Assembly: GCF_000499785.1 (NCBI RefSeq)
Contig: NZ_HG726023.1
Location: 511,926 to 575,925, forward strand
Direction: 5' to 3'
Length of the DNA: 64,000 nt
Origin: Bacteroides neonati
Lineage (GTDB): Bacteria; Bacteroidota; Bacteroidia; Bacteroidales; Bacteroidaceae
Position numbers and translations under genes: made by a program. The notes under the pieces were generated by a model. That model made no database searches. It was not told the origin of the DNA and saw nothing but the letters and a program-made list of their open reading frames with translations. Position 1 is the first letter of the stretch. Each line of letters starts with the position of its first letter. This document shows, in pieces, positions 27,108 to 36,704 of this stretch.

Positions 27108-27809
27108 TTATTCCACGTTGAAGTAATCTTCCAGTTCTTTCTCAGCCGAGTTGTCCTCGTTGTTGATATCGCGAATGATAACGCCATGTTCGAGCAAGGC
27201 AATGCGCGGACAGATGTCGACCGTGTGATTGAGGTTATGACTCGAGATGATAACCGTTGCATTATGTTCCTCGTTATACCTCTTTAAAAGGTGTTTAATG
27301 ATTGATTGCGAACTGGGGTCCAGAAAGTTGAACGGTTCATCGAGTATTAGCAACTGCGGATAATGCAACATGGCCGAGATAATACCGATCTTCTGTTTGT
27401 TTCCTGCTGAGAAGTTGCGGATGTATTTCTTCTGCCCCATCACTTCATCACCCATCAAACGTTCGAAAGGAAGCAAGCGTTCGTCTACCTCTTCTTTTTT
27501 CAAACCATACATTTTACCGATAAAGTAGAAGTACTCCTCCGGAGTGAGGTAGTCAATCAAAAAGCCATCATCGATAAAGGCGCCGGTGATTGTTTTCCAA
27601 TCTTCGCTTTGGCTTACGTCAATATGATTGATTGTAACATTGCCTGCATCGGCTTTTAATAGATCCAGCATTAAACGAAAGAGGGTTGTTTTTCCTGCTC
27701 CATTGTTTCCTACCAATCCCACCATATCGCCTTGATGGATGGTGTAGTTCTCTATATGAACGGCTTGTTTATCGCCAAAGTTCTTTTGAAGTTGGTTGAT
27801 TGTAATCAT
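27108..27809 (-). CDS. ABC transporter ATP-binding protein
   Basis: A 233-residue ATPase with Walker A GLVGNNGAGKTTL, a degenerate signature NFSAGNKQKIG (where LSGGQ is usual), Walker B LLILDEPFNFLD and the switch histidine in VIISSHNL. It lies 58 nt after the DUF5687 membrane gene, and the pair forms an ABC exporter of the ABC-2-like type. The transported substrate is not evident; such pairs are common in Bacteroidetes beside M16 peptidases. Confidence 0.93.
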   Translation of the reverse strand: MITINQLQKNFGDKQAVHIENYTIHQGDMVGLVGNNGAGKTTLFRLMLDLLKADAGNVTINHIDVSQSEDWKTITGAFIDDGFLIDYLTPEEYFYFIGKMYGLKKEEVDERLLPFERLMGDEVMGQKKYIRNFSAGNKQKIGIISAMLHYPQLLILDEPFNFLDPSSQSIIKHLLKRYNEEHNATVIISSHNLNHTVDICPRIALLEHGVIIRDINNEDNSAEKELEDYFNVE

Positions 27810-27867
27810 GTATAATAAACGGATTAATGGTTAATGATGAATGAATAAGTTTGCACTTTAGTCACTC

Positions 27868-29355
27868 TTATTCGCGGCTGTCTCTGAAGCCTTCCATGTT
27901 TTTGTAGCGTCGTTTCATGAAGCGGTTGTATACGTTGGTTATCCATATACGCGAAGTCGCTATAAACCCGATGCCGATAACGAGAAGTATGTATAGACTT
28001 ACTGTTTCATTAAAAATCGACTTTAAGACGAAATACAGCAAAATCGGTAGTCCCAGCGTGGCGAAGCTAACCAGGTTCTGCAAGCCTGTTCCTGAGTTTT
28101 GGCGCACGCCTATTTTGGCATTAAGCGGTACCGTCTTCGTGTTGTAAACCACCAACTGAAACAGCGCGAAATAGATAAATCCGATGCTGAATATCGCCCA
28201 TGATACGGCCATCAATATGGCTATTTTCCCCATCACAATAGCGGGTATCATCAGTACGAGAGGAATCAGCATACCTATGCTGTAGAGATAATATTTGGCT
28301 CTCAATAGGCTGAGAATTGACTCTTTGCGACTCATCAGTCCGTCTATGTAATTGCCTTCGTAGCTCATTACGGTAGATAGGAAAAGGAGACCAAAAATGG
28401 CGAAATTGTAGATTGCAATAAAGTTGGTCATGAATACGCCGTCGTAAATATCCGAGAAGCTCAGTACTAAACTGAACCCCACTGTTACGAGAAGCACCAT
28501 GCGCAAGCCGTGTTTACACGTTTTGTTGCGCAATAGGAGTTTAAGTTCTAACCGCATATATTCGCCTACTTCGCCGTATTTATCGAGAAACTTATACTCC
28601 GACAGATGTTTCACCTTTGTGTCTTCGGTTTTGTTTAGCTCCGAATAGGCCAATGCCGACATGATTTTACGGTTGATTACCCACATTACTAATATGGCCA
28701 GCAAGGTACCTCCAAAGAACAGTAGGTTTCCTTCAATGTATCCTTCGCCCAGATTAACGAAAAAATCGCCTAACAGGCTCTCTTTAGGAATAAAAATCGC
28801 TGCTGCTATGCCTCCATAGACTACTATCGGTAAAATGATCCACCAAATGCGCTCGCTTATCAGGGTGCGACAAAGTAAAAACCAGTAGTTGTTGAAAACC
28901 ATGAGTAGCCAAATACCGATGCTATAGCTCACTACCCCCATTATGCCGAAGTATTTAGGAAGGGTGATGATTGCAAACGGAACGAATAAGAAAAGCCAGA
29001 ATAGATTAAAGGTATCCAGTCCCGAGCGGATGAGCAGGAAATCAATGATTTTATTCCGCTTAACCGGTAGCAGGAGGTAAGGTTTTACCTCCTGCGTCGG
29101 TGTTTTTTGAAACGGAAAACGCATGATAAAGTCGATAGCCAGAACAAAAATCAACCCACTATTCAATAGGTGATACGGTTCCATGCTTTCGGTGTCGAGG
29201 GCAAATGCAAAGGTCATACCGAAGAAGACCAGATAACCTGCCCAAAATATCGACATGGCAATCATTAAATACTTGCCGAAGCGGTTTTTGTCATACATTG
29301 GATGCCGCTTGGCAGCCAATTTGCCATGTTTGCGTAATTCGTTAAAGAGCATCAT
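27868..29355 (-). CDS. DUF5687 membrane protein, probable ABC permease
   Basis: A 495-residue protein with roughly 11-12 hydrophobic helices. The N-terminal stretch KHGKLAAKRHPMYDKNRFGK and PYLLLPVKRNKIIDFLLIR match DUF5687 proteins, which pair with ABC ATPases like the one downstream. The ATG at 29355 overlaps the TGA of the M16 peptidase gene (ATGATG), which indicates translational coupling. It resides in the inner membrane; transport direction and cargo are unknown. Confidence 0.85.
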   Translation of the reverse strand: MMLFNELRKHGKLAAKRHPMYDKNRFGKYLMIAMSIFWAGYLVFFGMTFAFALDTESMEPYHLLNSGLIFVLAIDFIMRFPFQKTPTQEVKPYLLLPVKRNKIIDFLLIRSGLDTFNLFWLFLFVPFAIITLPKYFGIMGVVSYSIGIWLLMVFNNYWFLLCRTLISERIWWIILPIVVYGGIAAAIFIPKESLLGDFFVNLGEGYIEGNLLFFGGTLLAILVMWVINRKIMSALAYSELNKTEDTKVKHLSEYKFLDKYGEVGEYMRLELKLLLRNKTCKHGLRMVLLVTVGFSLVLSFSDIYDGVFMTNFIAIYNFAIFGLLFLSTVMSYEGNYIDGLMSRKESILSLLRAKYYLYSIGMLIPLVLMIPAIVMGKIAILMAVSWAIFSIGFIYFALFQLVVYNTKTVPLNAKIGVRQNSGTGLQNLVSFATLGLPILLYFVLKSIFNETVSLYILLVIGIGFIATSRIWITNVYNRFMKRRYKNMEGFRDSRE

Positions 29356-32177
29356 TTTGTCTCAGGGCTTGTCATGGTCACTTCCACTTCGTTCTTTTGC
29401 TTGAGCAGGTCTGCTGCAAACTTCTGTATATCCTTGGCAGTGACACTATTGATTGTTGTCTCATAATTTTTGGTAATATCCATACCCGTGAGTAAGTATT
29501 CGTCGATAGCCTTGAGCCAGTAGCTGTTCTCTTTCACGTTTTCGGTATATTTCTTGAGCATGTATTCTTTTACTTTGCTTAGGTTGGCTTCCGATGGTCC
29601 GGATATTCCCAACTTATCAGCTTCGGCAAAGATGATTTTCATCAACTCGGCTTTCTTGCTAGGAGCTGTATCAAATATAATCTGCACGTAAGCATTCTCT
29701 TTCGGATAACGGGTGATATCGCCACCTACATATACGCCATAGGTTCCACCGGCTTCTTCACGAACTTTCTCCGTATAAACAAGGTCTAAAATCTGGCTTG
29801 TCATATCCATCAGGATGCTGTTCTTTAAATCATATTTACACGTGCCGTTATACAACACAAGTACCGATGTTTTGGGAGTCTCCTGTTGCTTGATGAACTC
29901 GTTCTTATAGATACCTTTGCGCATATCCATCTTATTGTCCTTGAATGTTTCCTTGCGGTTGATGGCAGGTAGTGCACCCAGGTATTCGGCAATCAGTGCT
30001 TTGTCCTTGGCCGTATCTACGTTGCCTACAAAGATGAAGGTAAAGTCGCTTGCATCTTTGAAGCGGTCTTGATACATCGACATTATCTTGTCATAATCAA
30101 TCTTATCGACCATATCAGCCTTTAAGCGGATTGCTCTGGGGTGTTTGTTGTAGATTGCAGCTTGAATAGAGTCGCTAAAGGCAACCATCGGGTTGAGTTC
30201 TTGATTTTGTAAACTGGCTTTCGCACGGTTTTTGTACGAAGTAAATGCATCTACATCCTTTCGTGGTGCGGTAAATGTGAGGTAAGTCAGTTGCAGCAAG
30301 GTTTCGAAATCTTTGGGCGAACAGCTACCGTTTACGGCTTCTGTCAGGTTTCCTATACCGGCTTTTACGCTGGCTTTTTTGCCGGCGAGTACTTTCTCAA
30401 GATCTACTTTGCTAAAGTTGCCCAAACCACCTACACCAATCACATCGTTCAACTCTTTGATGTTGATGATTTCCGAGTCGGGGAATAGCGAGCTACCGCC
30501 CAGACTAACACCCTTCATTTGTATCTCATCGGCTTTGAAGTCGGTCTTTTTAAGAATTACTTTCACACCGTTTGATAAAGTCAACTCGGTTGTACCAAAC
30601 TGTTTGTTCTCTTTTTCTGATACGATTTTTCCACCCTTAGGCTTTTCGGCCATCAATGGTTCGGTCGATACTTTGTCTACATAAGCAGTTAGTTTTTCGC
30701 TTTTCACTTCTTTGATCGTGTTCAGAATCGCTTCTTTCGACGGGATGACCATGCCTTCTTTTTCGGGGGCAAGAATGGCAACAACCAAGTTGCTGTCTGT
30801 AACTAGCTCTTGCATCATCTGGTTAAGTGCTGCTACGGGGATGGCAGGAGCTACTTGGTTGATGATTGCATACTCATTCTCAATTCCCGGAATCGGTTCT
30901 TTGTCGAGGAAGTGACGAACATATTCGTTGATATATTCTTCGTTTTTACGTTTGTCGCGTTCGTTGTAGGCCGACTCCAATTGGCGCAGGTACTCTGCAC
31001 GAGCGCGGGTATATTCCGATTCGGTAAAGCCAAACTGACGGGCACGTTCTGTTTCGCGCAATAAACTTGCGATACCGCTATCCACCGCTCCTTCTTTACA
31101 AACAACGATACCGGTAAAGGCATCCTTCGTTTTGGCTACAAAGAAATCCGAGTCATAGGCTCCTGCATAGATAAAGGGAGGGTTTGCAGTTTGGGCTAGT
31201 TCGCTCAGGCGAGCATTGAGCATATTGCTTATCAATGTAGTCGCATAGTTTTGAACGAGGTAACCCATATTGTTCTTTTGGTCGGTGGGAGTGGCTTCGT
31301 GCTTGTTGAATACCAGAACTTGGATGTGCGGTTGCTCTTTGTCTTTTTCAATGATGACAATGGGCTCTTTATTATCATTAACCGGATAATACTCACGTTT
31401 GGCTGCATTGGGCTGTGCAGGAATGTCGGCAAATATCTTTTTGATTTGAGCCTCTATATCATCAACGTTGATATCACCTACTACCACAATACCTTGCAAG
31501 TCGGGGCGATACCATTTTTCGTAATAGTCTTTCAGTGTTTGATACTTGAAGTTCATCACCACATCCATTGTTCCGATAGGAAAGCAGGTAGCATACTTTG
31601 TACCTTCGTACATCTGTGGCAATAACTTTTCCTGCAAACGTTGCATGGCACTCATGCGGGTACGCCACTCTTCGTTGATAACCCCACGCTCTTTATCGAT
31701 TTCTTTGGGGTCGAGCAACAAATCGTTCGACCAGTCATGCAAAATCAGTAAACAAGAATCGATTGCTCCCGGTGTTTGTACCGGAACGTTCGAGATATTA
31801 TAGACTGTTTCGTCGATAGCGGTATATGCATTGAGGTTCTCACCAAATTTAACACCGATCTTTGCCAGATAAGATGTCAGAGAGTTGCCCGGGAAGTGGG
31901 TTGTTCCATTAAAACACATATGTTCCAGAAAGTGAGCCAATCCACGTTGATTAGCCTCTTCTTGAATGGAACCTACCTTTTGTGCGATATAAAAATCAGC
32001 ACGGTTGGCCGGAAGTGCATTTTTGCGAATGTAATACGTCAATCCGTTATCGAGTTGCCCGATACGTACGTTCGGATCGACTGGGATAGGAGGTAGCTGC
32101 TGTTGGGCCATTGCTTGTTGAAAGCTGCAACAAATCATTGTTGCAGCTAAAAATAAACCGCGGAATAAATGTTTCAT
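29352..32177 (-). CDS. Zinc metallopeptidase of family M16 (pitrilysin-like), exported
   Basis: A 941-residue protein with a signal peptide ending at AMAQ. It carries the inverted zinc motif HFLEH at residues 82-86 with a downstream glutamate in ETVYNISN, the M16 active site, followed by an inactive second half starting near FGTTELTLSNGVKVILKK, the usual two-halves clamshell. It probably degrades peptides in the periplasm. It is coupled by a 4-nt overlap to the DUF5687 permease, which suggests a combined peptide processing and transport unit. About 100 nt separate it from kdsA upstream. Confidence 0.94.
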   Translation of the reverse strand: MKHLFRGLFLAATMICCSFQQAMAQQQLPPIPVDPNVRIGQLDNGLTYYIRKNALPANRADFYIAQKVGSIQEEANQRGLAHFLEHMCFNGTTHFPGNSLTSYLAKIGVKFGENLNAYTAIDETVYNISNVPVQTPGAIDSCLLILHDWSNDLLLDPKEIDKERGVINEEWRTRMSAMQRLQEKLLPQMYEGTKYATCFPIGTMDVVMNFKYQTLKDYYEKWYRPDLQGIVVVGDINVDDIEAQIKKIFADIPAQPNAAKREYYPVNDNKEPIVIIEKDKEQPHIQVLVFNKHEATPTDQKNNMGYLVQNYATTLISNMLNARLSELAQTANPPFIYAGAYDSDFFVAKTKDAFTGIVVCKEGAVDSGIASLLRETERARQFGFTESEYTRARAEYLRQLESAYNERDKRKNEEYINEYVRHFLDKEPIPGIENEYAIINQVAPAIPVAALNQMMQELVTDSNLVVAILAPEKEGMVIPSKEAILNTIKEVKSEKLTAYVDKVSTEPLMAEKPKGGKIVSEKENKQFGTTELTLSNGVKVILKKTDFKADEIQMKGVSLGGSSLFPDSEIINIKELNDVIGVGGLGNFSKVDLEKVLAGKKASVKAGIGNLTEAVNGSCSPKDFETLLQLTYLTFTAPRKDVDAFTSYKNRAKASLQNQELNPMVAFSDSIQAAIYNKHPRAIRLKADMVDKIDYDKIMSMYQDRFKDASDFTFIFVGNVDTAKDKALIAEYLGALPAINRKETFKDNKMDMRKGIYKNEFIKQQETPKTSVLVLYNGTCKYDLKNSILMDMTSQILDLVYTEKVREEAGGTYGVYVGGDITRYPKENAYVQIIFDTAPSKKAELMKIIFAEADKLGISGPSEANLSKVKEYMLKKYTENVKENSYWLKAIDEYLLTGMDITKNYETTINSVTAKDIQKFAADLLKQKNEVEVTMTSPETK

Positions 32178-32277
32178 TTTCGTTTTATTTTAAAAGTTAT
32201 TCGTTCAATGCTACATCAGTCGGAGGAAAGAAGTGAAAAATCACAAACCGGCATAAATATTTAATGATCAGTTCGTC

Positions 32278-33078
32278 TTACTTGACGGCCTGCCTGATGC
32301 GAACTAGCTTTGTCAGTAGTTCTTCCAATAAATCGAGCTTCAGCATATTGGCTCCATCGCTTTTGGCTATAGCCGGATTTTCGTGTGTTTCGATAAATAA
32401 ACCATCGGCTCCAACTGCTATACCCGCTTTGGCAACAGTCTCGATCAGTTGAGGCATACCACCTGTTACACCGCTTGTTTGGTTGGGTTGTTGCAGCGAA
32501 TGTGTTACGTCGAGTATCACCGGGAAACCAAATGTTTGCATTTCGGGGATACCGCGATAATCTACAATCAGATCCTGATAGCCGAAGGTCGTTCCACGTT
32601 CGGTAATCATTACCTGTTTATTTCCTGCTTCTACTACCTTGTCGGCTGCAAAGCGCATGGCTTGTGGAGAAAGGAACTGGCCTTTTTTGATGTTGACCAC
32701 CTTGTCTGTTTGTGCGGCGGCTACCAGCAAGTCGGTCTGTCGGCAAAGGAAAGCCGGGATTTGTAGAATATCGACATAAGCCGCAGCCATTTCTGCCTCT
32801 TCGGCCGTATGAATATCGGTTACGGTAGGTACTCCGAATGTATCGTGTACTTTCTTCAATATTTTCAAGGCTTGTTCGTCTCCAATGCCGGTGAAAGAAT
32901 CGAGGCGTGAACGGTTTGCCTTGCGGTAAGACCCTTTAAATACATACGGTATTTGCAAACGTTCGGTAATACCGATTACGCGTTCGGCAATACGCATAGC
33001 CATCTCTTCTCCTTCTATCACGCACGGACCGGCAAGCAGAAAGAAGTTTCCGGCCGGGTTGTTTTTAAGTTCTATCAT
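32278..33078 (-). CDS. kdsA: 3-deoxy-8-phosphooctulonate synthase
   Basis: A 266-residue enzyme that condenses phosphoenolpyruvate with arabinose 5-phosphate to Kdo 8-phosphate for lipopolysaccharide. Signature stretches are LLAGPCVIEGEEMAMRIAE, FKGSYRKANRSRLDSFTG, PTVTDIHTAEEAE, NIKKGQFLSPQAM, ITERGTTFGYQDLIVD and DVTHSLQQPN. The start is 10 nt after the diacylglycerol-kinase-like gene, within the miaA-dagK-kdsA run. Confidence 0.97.
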   Translation of the reverse strand: MIELKNNPAGNFFLLAGPCVIEGEEMAMRIAERVIGITERLQIPYVFKGSYRKANRSRLDSFTGIGDEQALKILKKVHDTFGVPTVTDIHTAEEAEMAAAYVDILQIPAFLCRQTDLLVAAAQTDKVVNIKKGQFLSPQAMRFAADKVVEAGNKQVMITERGTTFGYQDLIVDYRGIPEMQTFGFPVILDVTHSLQQPNQTSGVTGGMPQLIETVAKAGIAVGADGLFIETHENPAIAKSDGANMLKLDLLEELLTKLVRIRQAVK

Positions 33079-33088
33079 AAATTGTTTA

Positions 33089-34015
33089 TTAATTCGGTAT
33101 AATCAATGTAATTTTCTCGGGCAGGATACCTATCTCGAGTGGGAAATGTTTGGGCAATATTCTACCATCCAGATCGACGGCTGCATTTTTGGCGCGTAGC
33201 ACCTTTACCTTTTTGGTGCGGTAGCTTTTCACGACCTTATGATTCAGTATACGCCCTTGTATGAGCATCCACAACCCCGACATGGTTTGTAAGAGTTCGG
33301 GACGATAGATAACCGATACATCGAGCCAGCCATTGTAAGGCACAGCACTCGGTGTTTGTCCGTAGCCACAAGCACTACCTACACATACGGTCATGATGCG
33401 TCCGCGAATGTGTTCATCGTTAATTCGCAGGTGCATACGATACAAGCTTCGCTCAAAAACCAACAGGAAGAACGCGGCCAGATAGGAGAGGTATTTTACT
33501 CCCCAGAAACGTTTGGTCTGATCGGTGATTTTCACAATACGGGCTCCCAGCCCGATATTGATCGCGTTGAGGAAATATCGCTTCTGGTGCTCGGTACCAT
33601 CAAAGAAACTGCAATAGCCTACATCGATTTTTTTGCGGCGGTTGTTTATAATCCAGTCTACGGCCTGCTTGTATTCCATATCGAGTTCCCAGAATTTGGC
33701 AAAATCATTGCCGATACCGTTGGGAATGATACCGATGGCGATGTTCTCTTTTTGTTCGGCATTCGAGTTCATAATGCCGTTGATCGCATCATTGAGTGCT
33801 CCATCACCACCTACTACAACGATGATGCGATATCCATTGTTGGCCAGGATGCCGGCAAGTCGTTCTACCGACCCAAAACCTTCGGACTGCACATAGTCAT
33901 AAGACACCCCTTTGGTATCCATGTACTCTTTTATCTCTTTCCACCGTTTCTGCACTTTTCGTGTTCCGGCTTTCGGGTTATAAATGACACCCCATTTTCC
34001 TGGTTCTACACTCAT
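33089..34015 (-). CDS. Diacylglycerol kinase family lipid kinase
   Basis: About 308 residues from the ATG at 34015 (MSVEPGKWGVIYNPKAG); the longer frame to 34084 adds 23 residues without family similarity. Motifs are IYNPKAGTRKVQKRW, VVVGGDGALNDAINGIM (the catalytic GGDGT/A-type motif) and IPNGIGNDFAKFW. Members phosphorylate diacylglycerol, sphingoid bases or related lipids. Bacteroides make sphingolipids, so the acceptor could be a sphingoid base, but this is inference. It lies between miaA and kdsA. Confidence 0.88.
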   Translation of the reverse strand: MSVEPGKWGVIYNPKAGTRKVQKRWKEIKEYMDTKGVSYDYVQSEGFGSVERLAGILANNGYRIIVVVGGDGALNDAINGIMNSNAEQKENIAIGIIPNGIGNDFAKFWELDMEYKQAVDWIINNRRKKIDVGYCSFFDGTEHQKRYFLNAINIGLGARIVKITDQTKRFWGVKYLSYLAAFFLLVFERSLYRMHLRINDEHIRGRIMTVCVGSACGYGQTPSAVPYNGWLDVSVIYRPELLQTMSGLWMLIQGRILNHKVVKSYRTKKVKVLRAKNAAVDLDGRILPKHFPLEIGILPEKITLIIPN

Positions 34016-34097
34016 ATTCTTTATCTTTTCCCTGTATGTTCTGTTTTCGATCTTTCCTTGTGTTCGTCTGCGCCCGATAAACACTTCGCCAAAGATA

Positions 34098-35018
34098 TTA
34101 AACTTCTCTGAGTTTTGTTGTTACAAAAGCTATCTTTTCTTCCATAGGCCATAAAGCATCTACCCAATGAATGGTAAAGCCCCGCCGCTCCATTCCCCTG
34201 AACCAGGTCATTTGCCGTTTGGCAAACTGATGAATGGCCACTTCCAGCCCGTTGAACATCTCTTCGTATGTGATTTTTCCGATGACATACAGGGTTAGGT
34301 ATTTATATTCTAATCCGTAGTATATCAAGTCATCGGCTGCAATGCCTTCGGCGAGCAAACGGCGCACTTCATCGATCATTCCTTCGTCTAATCGCTGTTT
34401 CAGCCTACGCGTTATCTTCTCCCGGCGCAACTCCCGATCAATATCCACCCCGATGATGAGGCTGTTCAAGGCGGGGAATTCCCGTTCGGGCACCGGGTTG
34501 AGTTTATAGTACTCTTCAATTTCGATGGCTCGTATGGCTCGCTTTACCGTATCTACATCCGTTGAGTTATGTAACGTTTTGTATTGCTCCAATGTTTTCG
34601 TTAATTCTTCGAGCGATTTCGTTTCCAGCCGTTGGCGCAGCTCCGGATTCTCCGGAACGGGCATCAATCGATACCCTTTGAGTACCGATTCCAGGTATAA
34701 ACCGGTTCCTCCACACACAATCGGGAGTAAGCTCCGTTGTTTAATAGTCTCGTATGCGGTTAGAAAATCACGTTGATATTCGAAAACGTTGTATTTATAG
34801 CCCGGATCGGCAATGTCGATCAGGTGATAAGGTATTTGTTGTCCGTTTACTGTATAATCGTCCAAGTCTTTTCCCGTGCCCAGATCCATTCCACGGTAGA
34901 TTTGGCGTGAGTCGGCACTGATAATTTCCGTATGTAGTGTAGCAGCCAGTGCGGTTGCAAATGGCGTTTTTCCCGATGCAGTAGGGCCCAGTATGGCGAT
35001 TAAATCATAATTCGGCAT
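34098..35018 (-). CDS. miaA: tRNA dimethylallyltransferase
   Basis: A 306-residue enzyme that adds the isopentenyl group to A37 of tRNAs reading UNN codons. The ATP-binding loop ILGPTASGKTPFA is followed by EIISADSRQIYRGMDLGTGK and VCGGTGLYLESVLKGY; IHQFAKRQMTWFRGM near the end is also typical. The start at 35018 is preferred because a -7 box TATCTTTG lies at 35042-35049, inside the longer frame that reaches 35117. It opens the long leftward operon. Confidence 0.95.
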   Translation of the reverse strand: MPNYDLIAILGPTASGKTPFATALAATLHTEIISADSRQIYRGMDLGTGKDLDDYTVNGQQIPYHLIDIADPGYKYNVFEYQRDFLTAYETIKQRSLLPIVCGGTGLYLESVLKGYRLMPVPENPELRQRLETKSLEELTKTLEQYKTLHNSTDVDTVKRAIRAIEIEEYYKLNPVPEREFPALNSLIIGVDIDRELRREKITRRLKQRLDEGMIDEVRRLLAEGIAADDLIYYGLEYKYLTLYVIGKITYEEMFNGLEVAIHQFAKRQMTWFRGMERRGFTIHWVDALWPMEEKIAFVTTKLREV

Positions 35019-35122
35019 GGATTCTTGTCTTTTGTTTATGACAAAGATATGAAAAAGGAAGTGAAAACAGGATGCAAAAGGCTTAAATGGTGTTATAAAC
35101 ACTCCGTTTCCGCACACAAAGC

Positions 35123-35152
35123 TTGCTAGTTTCGAAAAACTGCGTACCTTTG
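35123..35152 (+). promoter_or_regulatory. Promoter of small RNA copy 1
   Basis: TTG (35123-35125), 19 nt, then TACCTTTG (35145-35152): a full match to the Bacteroidetes promoter consensus, placed a few bases before the conserved RNA. Confidence 0.85.
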
Positions 35153-35156
35153 CACT

Positions 35157-35222
35157 GTGTTTTTCATAGTATTAGATTTAAGGTTAACAAAGGTTGGAGC
35201 AAGGCGTTGCTCCTTTTTTTTT
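35157..35222 (+). ncRNA. Small non-coding RNA, family copy 1 (possibly Bacteroidales-1-like)
   Basis: A predicted 66-nt transcript. Its first 41 nt (from GTGTTTTTCATAG through TTAGATTTAAGGTTAAC) are the same as in the copy at 59078-59143 apart from one base. The 3' end is a terminator whose stem differs in sequence but keeps pairing: GGAGCAA/TTGCTCC here against GGCTGTCT/AGATAGCC there. A conserved body with compensatory changes in the stem marks a structured RNA, not a gene. I believe it belongs to the Bacteroidales-1 RNA motif, but this is from memory and needs an Rfam search. No open frame of useful size lies in it. Confidence 0.75.
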
Positions 35223-35360
35223 ATCCATACCCTATCTTTTTGAAAGCACAATGGGGGAATCGGCACCCAATTAAATACCGAAAACGTAGGTGTTATCTTT
35301 GGCAATCAATCAATATATTCTTAAAATAGTAAGATAGCTCTGATTAAAAAAAGTAGAAGG

Positions 35361-35472
35361 GTGAGGGATGACTAGGGAGGTTATATAACTTTATTTATCC
35401 GAATCATATATTCTTTTTATTTTCTTTTTTTTTAGAATACAAAGGTTAACATTCTCCCTCATCATCCCTCAC
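35361..35472. repeat. Long imperfect inverted repeat
   Basis: Arms 35361-35379 (GTGAGGGATGACTAGGGAG) and 35454-35472 pair at 17 of 19 positions around a 74-nt AT-rich centre. The gap from 35223 to 35650 holds only this repeat and the double-hairpin repeat; I see no gene. The arms are too far apart for a terminator. Confidence 0.65.
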
Positions 35473-35557
35473 ACTTGGATGGAAAGTGCTTCACAATGTA
35501 CTGTAGCTTAGACAAGATAAATAGCATGTAGTAAGATACTTGCTTACTGTTTGCAAA

Positions 35558-35633
35558 AAAAGTTGGCGGCATTTGATTAAAACGCCGCCAACTTTTATAT
35601 TTTTCCCGCCGTCTTTTTCAAAAAGGCGGCGGG
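35558..35633 (-). repeat. Double-hairpin dispersed repeat, copy 2; ddh terminator
   Basis: Two hairpins in tandem: AAAAGTTGGCGGC (35558-35570) with GCCGCCAACTTTT (35584-35596), and CCCGCCGTCTTTTT (35605-35618) with AAAAAGGCGGCGGG (35620-35633). Read on the minus strand, the order, linker and stem sequences match copy 1 at 1470-1540. It starts 18 nt past the ddh stop and probably serves as its terminator. Confidence 0.7.
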
Positions 35634-35650
35634 CTTTTCTTTGCTATTGT

Positions 35651-36550
35651 TTATACCAAGTGTCCGATCCACTCTTCGCGGTCGCCCGGAAGTAAGTCGA
35701 TCACCGGTACTTCGACCATGGTATAGCAACCCGGCTGTTGCTTCATAGAAGCACGGGCTACACAAACCAACACCTGTGCTGTAAGTGCCGGGTTATTGAT
35801 ATGCATGTTGAATTCGAACAACTGATTCTGAGTTTTGCCCGATACGCCTTTGCGAGTCAGATTTACACCGTGTCCCATATCGAGCAGGGCATCTACGCTC
35901 TCTACCTGTTTTACGTGTGTTTCATCGTTTACGAAATAGGCATCGGCTTTGATGGCTGCTGCTACTTCTTCGAATTTATATCCGTCTTTCACTTCGATAT
36001 AAACCATGCGGCGATGGATACCCGTACCTGTAGGAATGGTCATAGACAATGCAGCCTGTACACCGGGCACAGCCTTCACGGCTACCGTATGACCCATGCT
36101 CATACCGGGGCCGAAGTTGGTATAGGTAATGCCTTTCGGAGCGATGGCTTCGAGCATGGTGCGAACGATAGAATCGCTACCCGGATCCCATCCGGCAGAG
36201 ATGATCGAAACTGCTTTGTACTCTTTGGCGCAGCCGTTCAGTTCGCGACGAAGATCAAGAATACCGGTATGGATGTCGAAACTGTCGACCGTATTGATAC
36301 CCATTGCCAAAATCTCCTTGGCGTATTTCTCAACGCTGCGCGTGGGGGTGCAGAGAATCGCTACTTCGACACCTTCGAGCTCTTTTATATCTTTAACTAC
36401 GGGGTAGTCATTGAGTTCTGCCGGTTTATTTTCGGCTCCTGCACGACGAACAATACCTGCTATTTCGAAATCGGGTGCTGCCTGAAGTGCTTCCAGAACG
36501 TAACGACCAATATTGCCATAACCAACGATGGCTGCTCTTACCTTTTTCAT
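35651..36550 (-). CDS. ddh: meso-Diaminopimelate D-dehydrogenase
   Basis: A 299-residue NADPH enzyme that makes meso-diaminopimelate in one step from tetrahydrodipicolinate, feeding lysine and peptidoglycan synthesis. The N-terminal Rossmann motif is IVGYGNIGRYVLEAL. Family stretches include VAILCTPTRSVEKYA, SIISAGWDPGSDSIVRTMLE, NFGPGMSMGHTVAVKAV and ETHVKQVESVDALL. A -7 box TACTTTTG sits at 36593-36600. An old, broken paralogue of its C-terminus lies at 14873-14969. Confidence 0.95.
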   Translation of the reverse strand: MKKVRAAIVGYGNIGRYVLEALQAAPDFEIAGIVRRAGAENKPAELNDYPVVKDIKELEGVEVAILCTPTRSVEKYAKEILAMGINTVDSFDIHTGILDLRRELNGCAKEYKAVSIISAGWDPGSDSIVRTMLEAIAPKGITYTNFGPGMSMGHTVAVKAVPGVQAALSMTIPTGTGIHRRMVYIEVKDGYKFEEVAAAIKADAYFVNDETHVKQVESVDALLDMGHGVNLTRKGVSGKTQNQLFEFNMHINNPALTAQVLVCVARASMKQQPGCYTMVEVPVIDLLPGDREEWIGHLV

Positions 36551-36704
36551 GCTTTTACTAATTTAGTTAAACACATTTCTTTTATTTAGGCACAAAAGTA
36601 GACATTTTATCTGTTATTTTGCCCGTACAGGTGTTAAAGATCGTTTTTACAGCTCAACTTCGCCGCACACAATATTTCGCGCGTGCCTGCGTTATACAAG
36701 TATT

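Noticed and set aside
33356..34111. A 251-codon frame antisense to the diacylglycerol-kinase-like gene
   Set aside because: It is a shadow of the strongly conserved GGDG-containing gene on the minus strand and has no family features.
35738..36589. A 283-codon frame antisense to ddh
   Set aside because: Long only because of codon bias in ddh; the sequence is rich in Cys, His and Tyr and has no domain.
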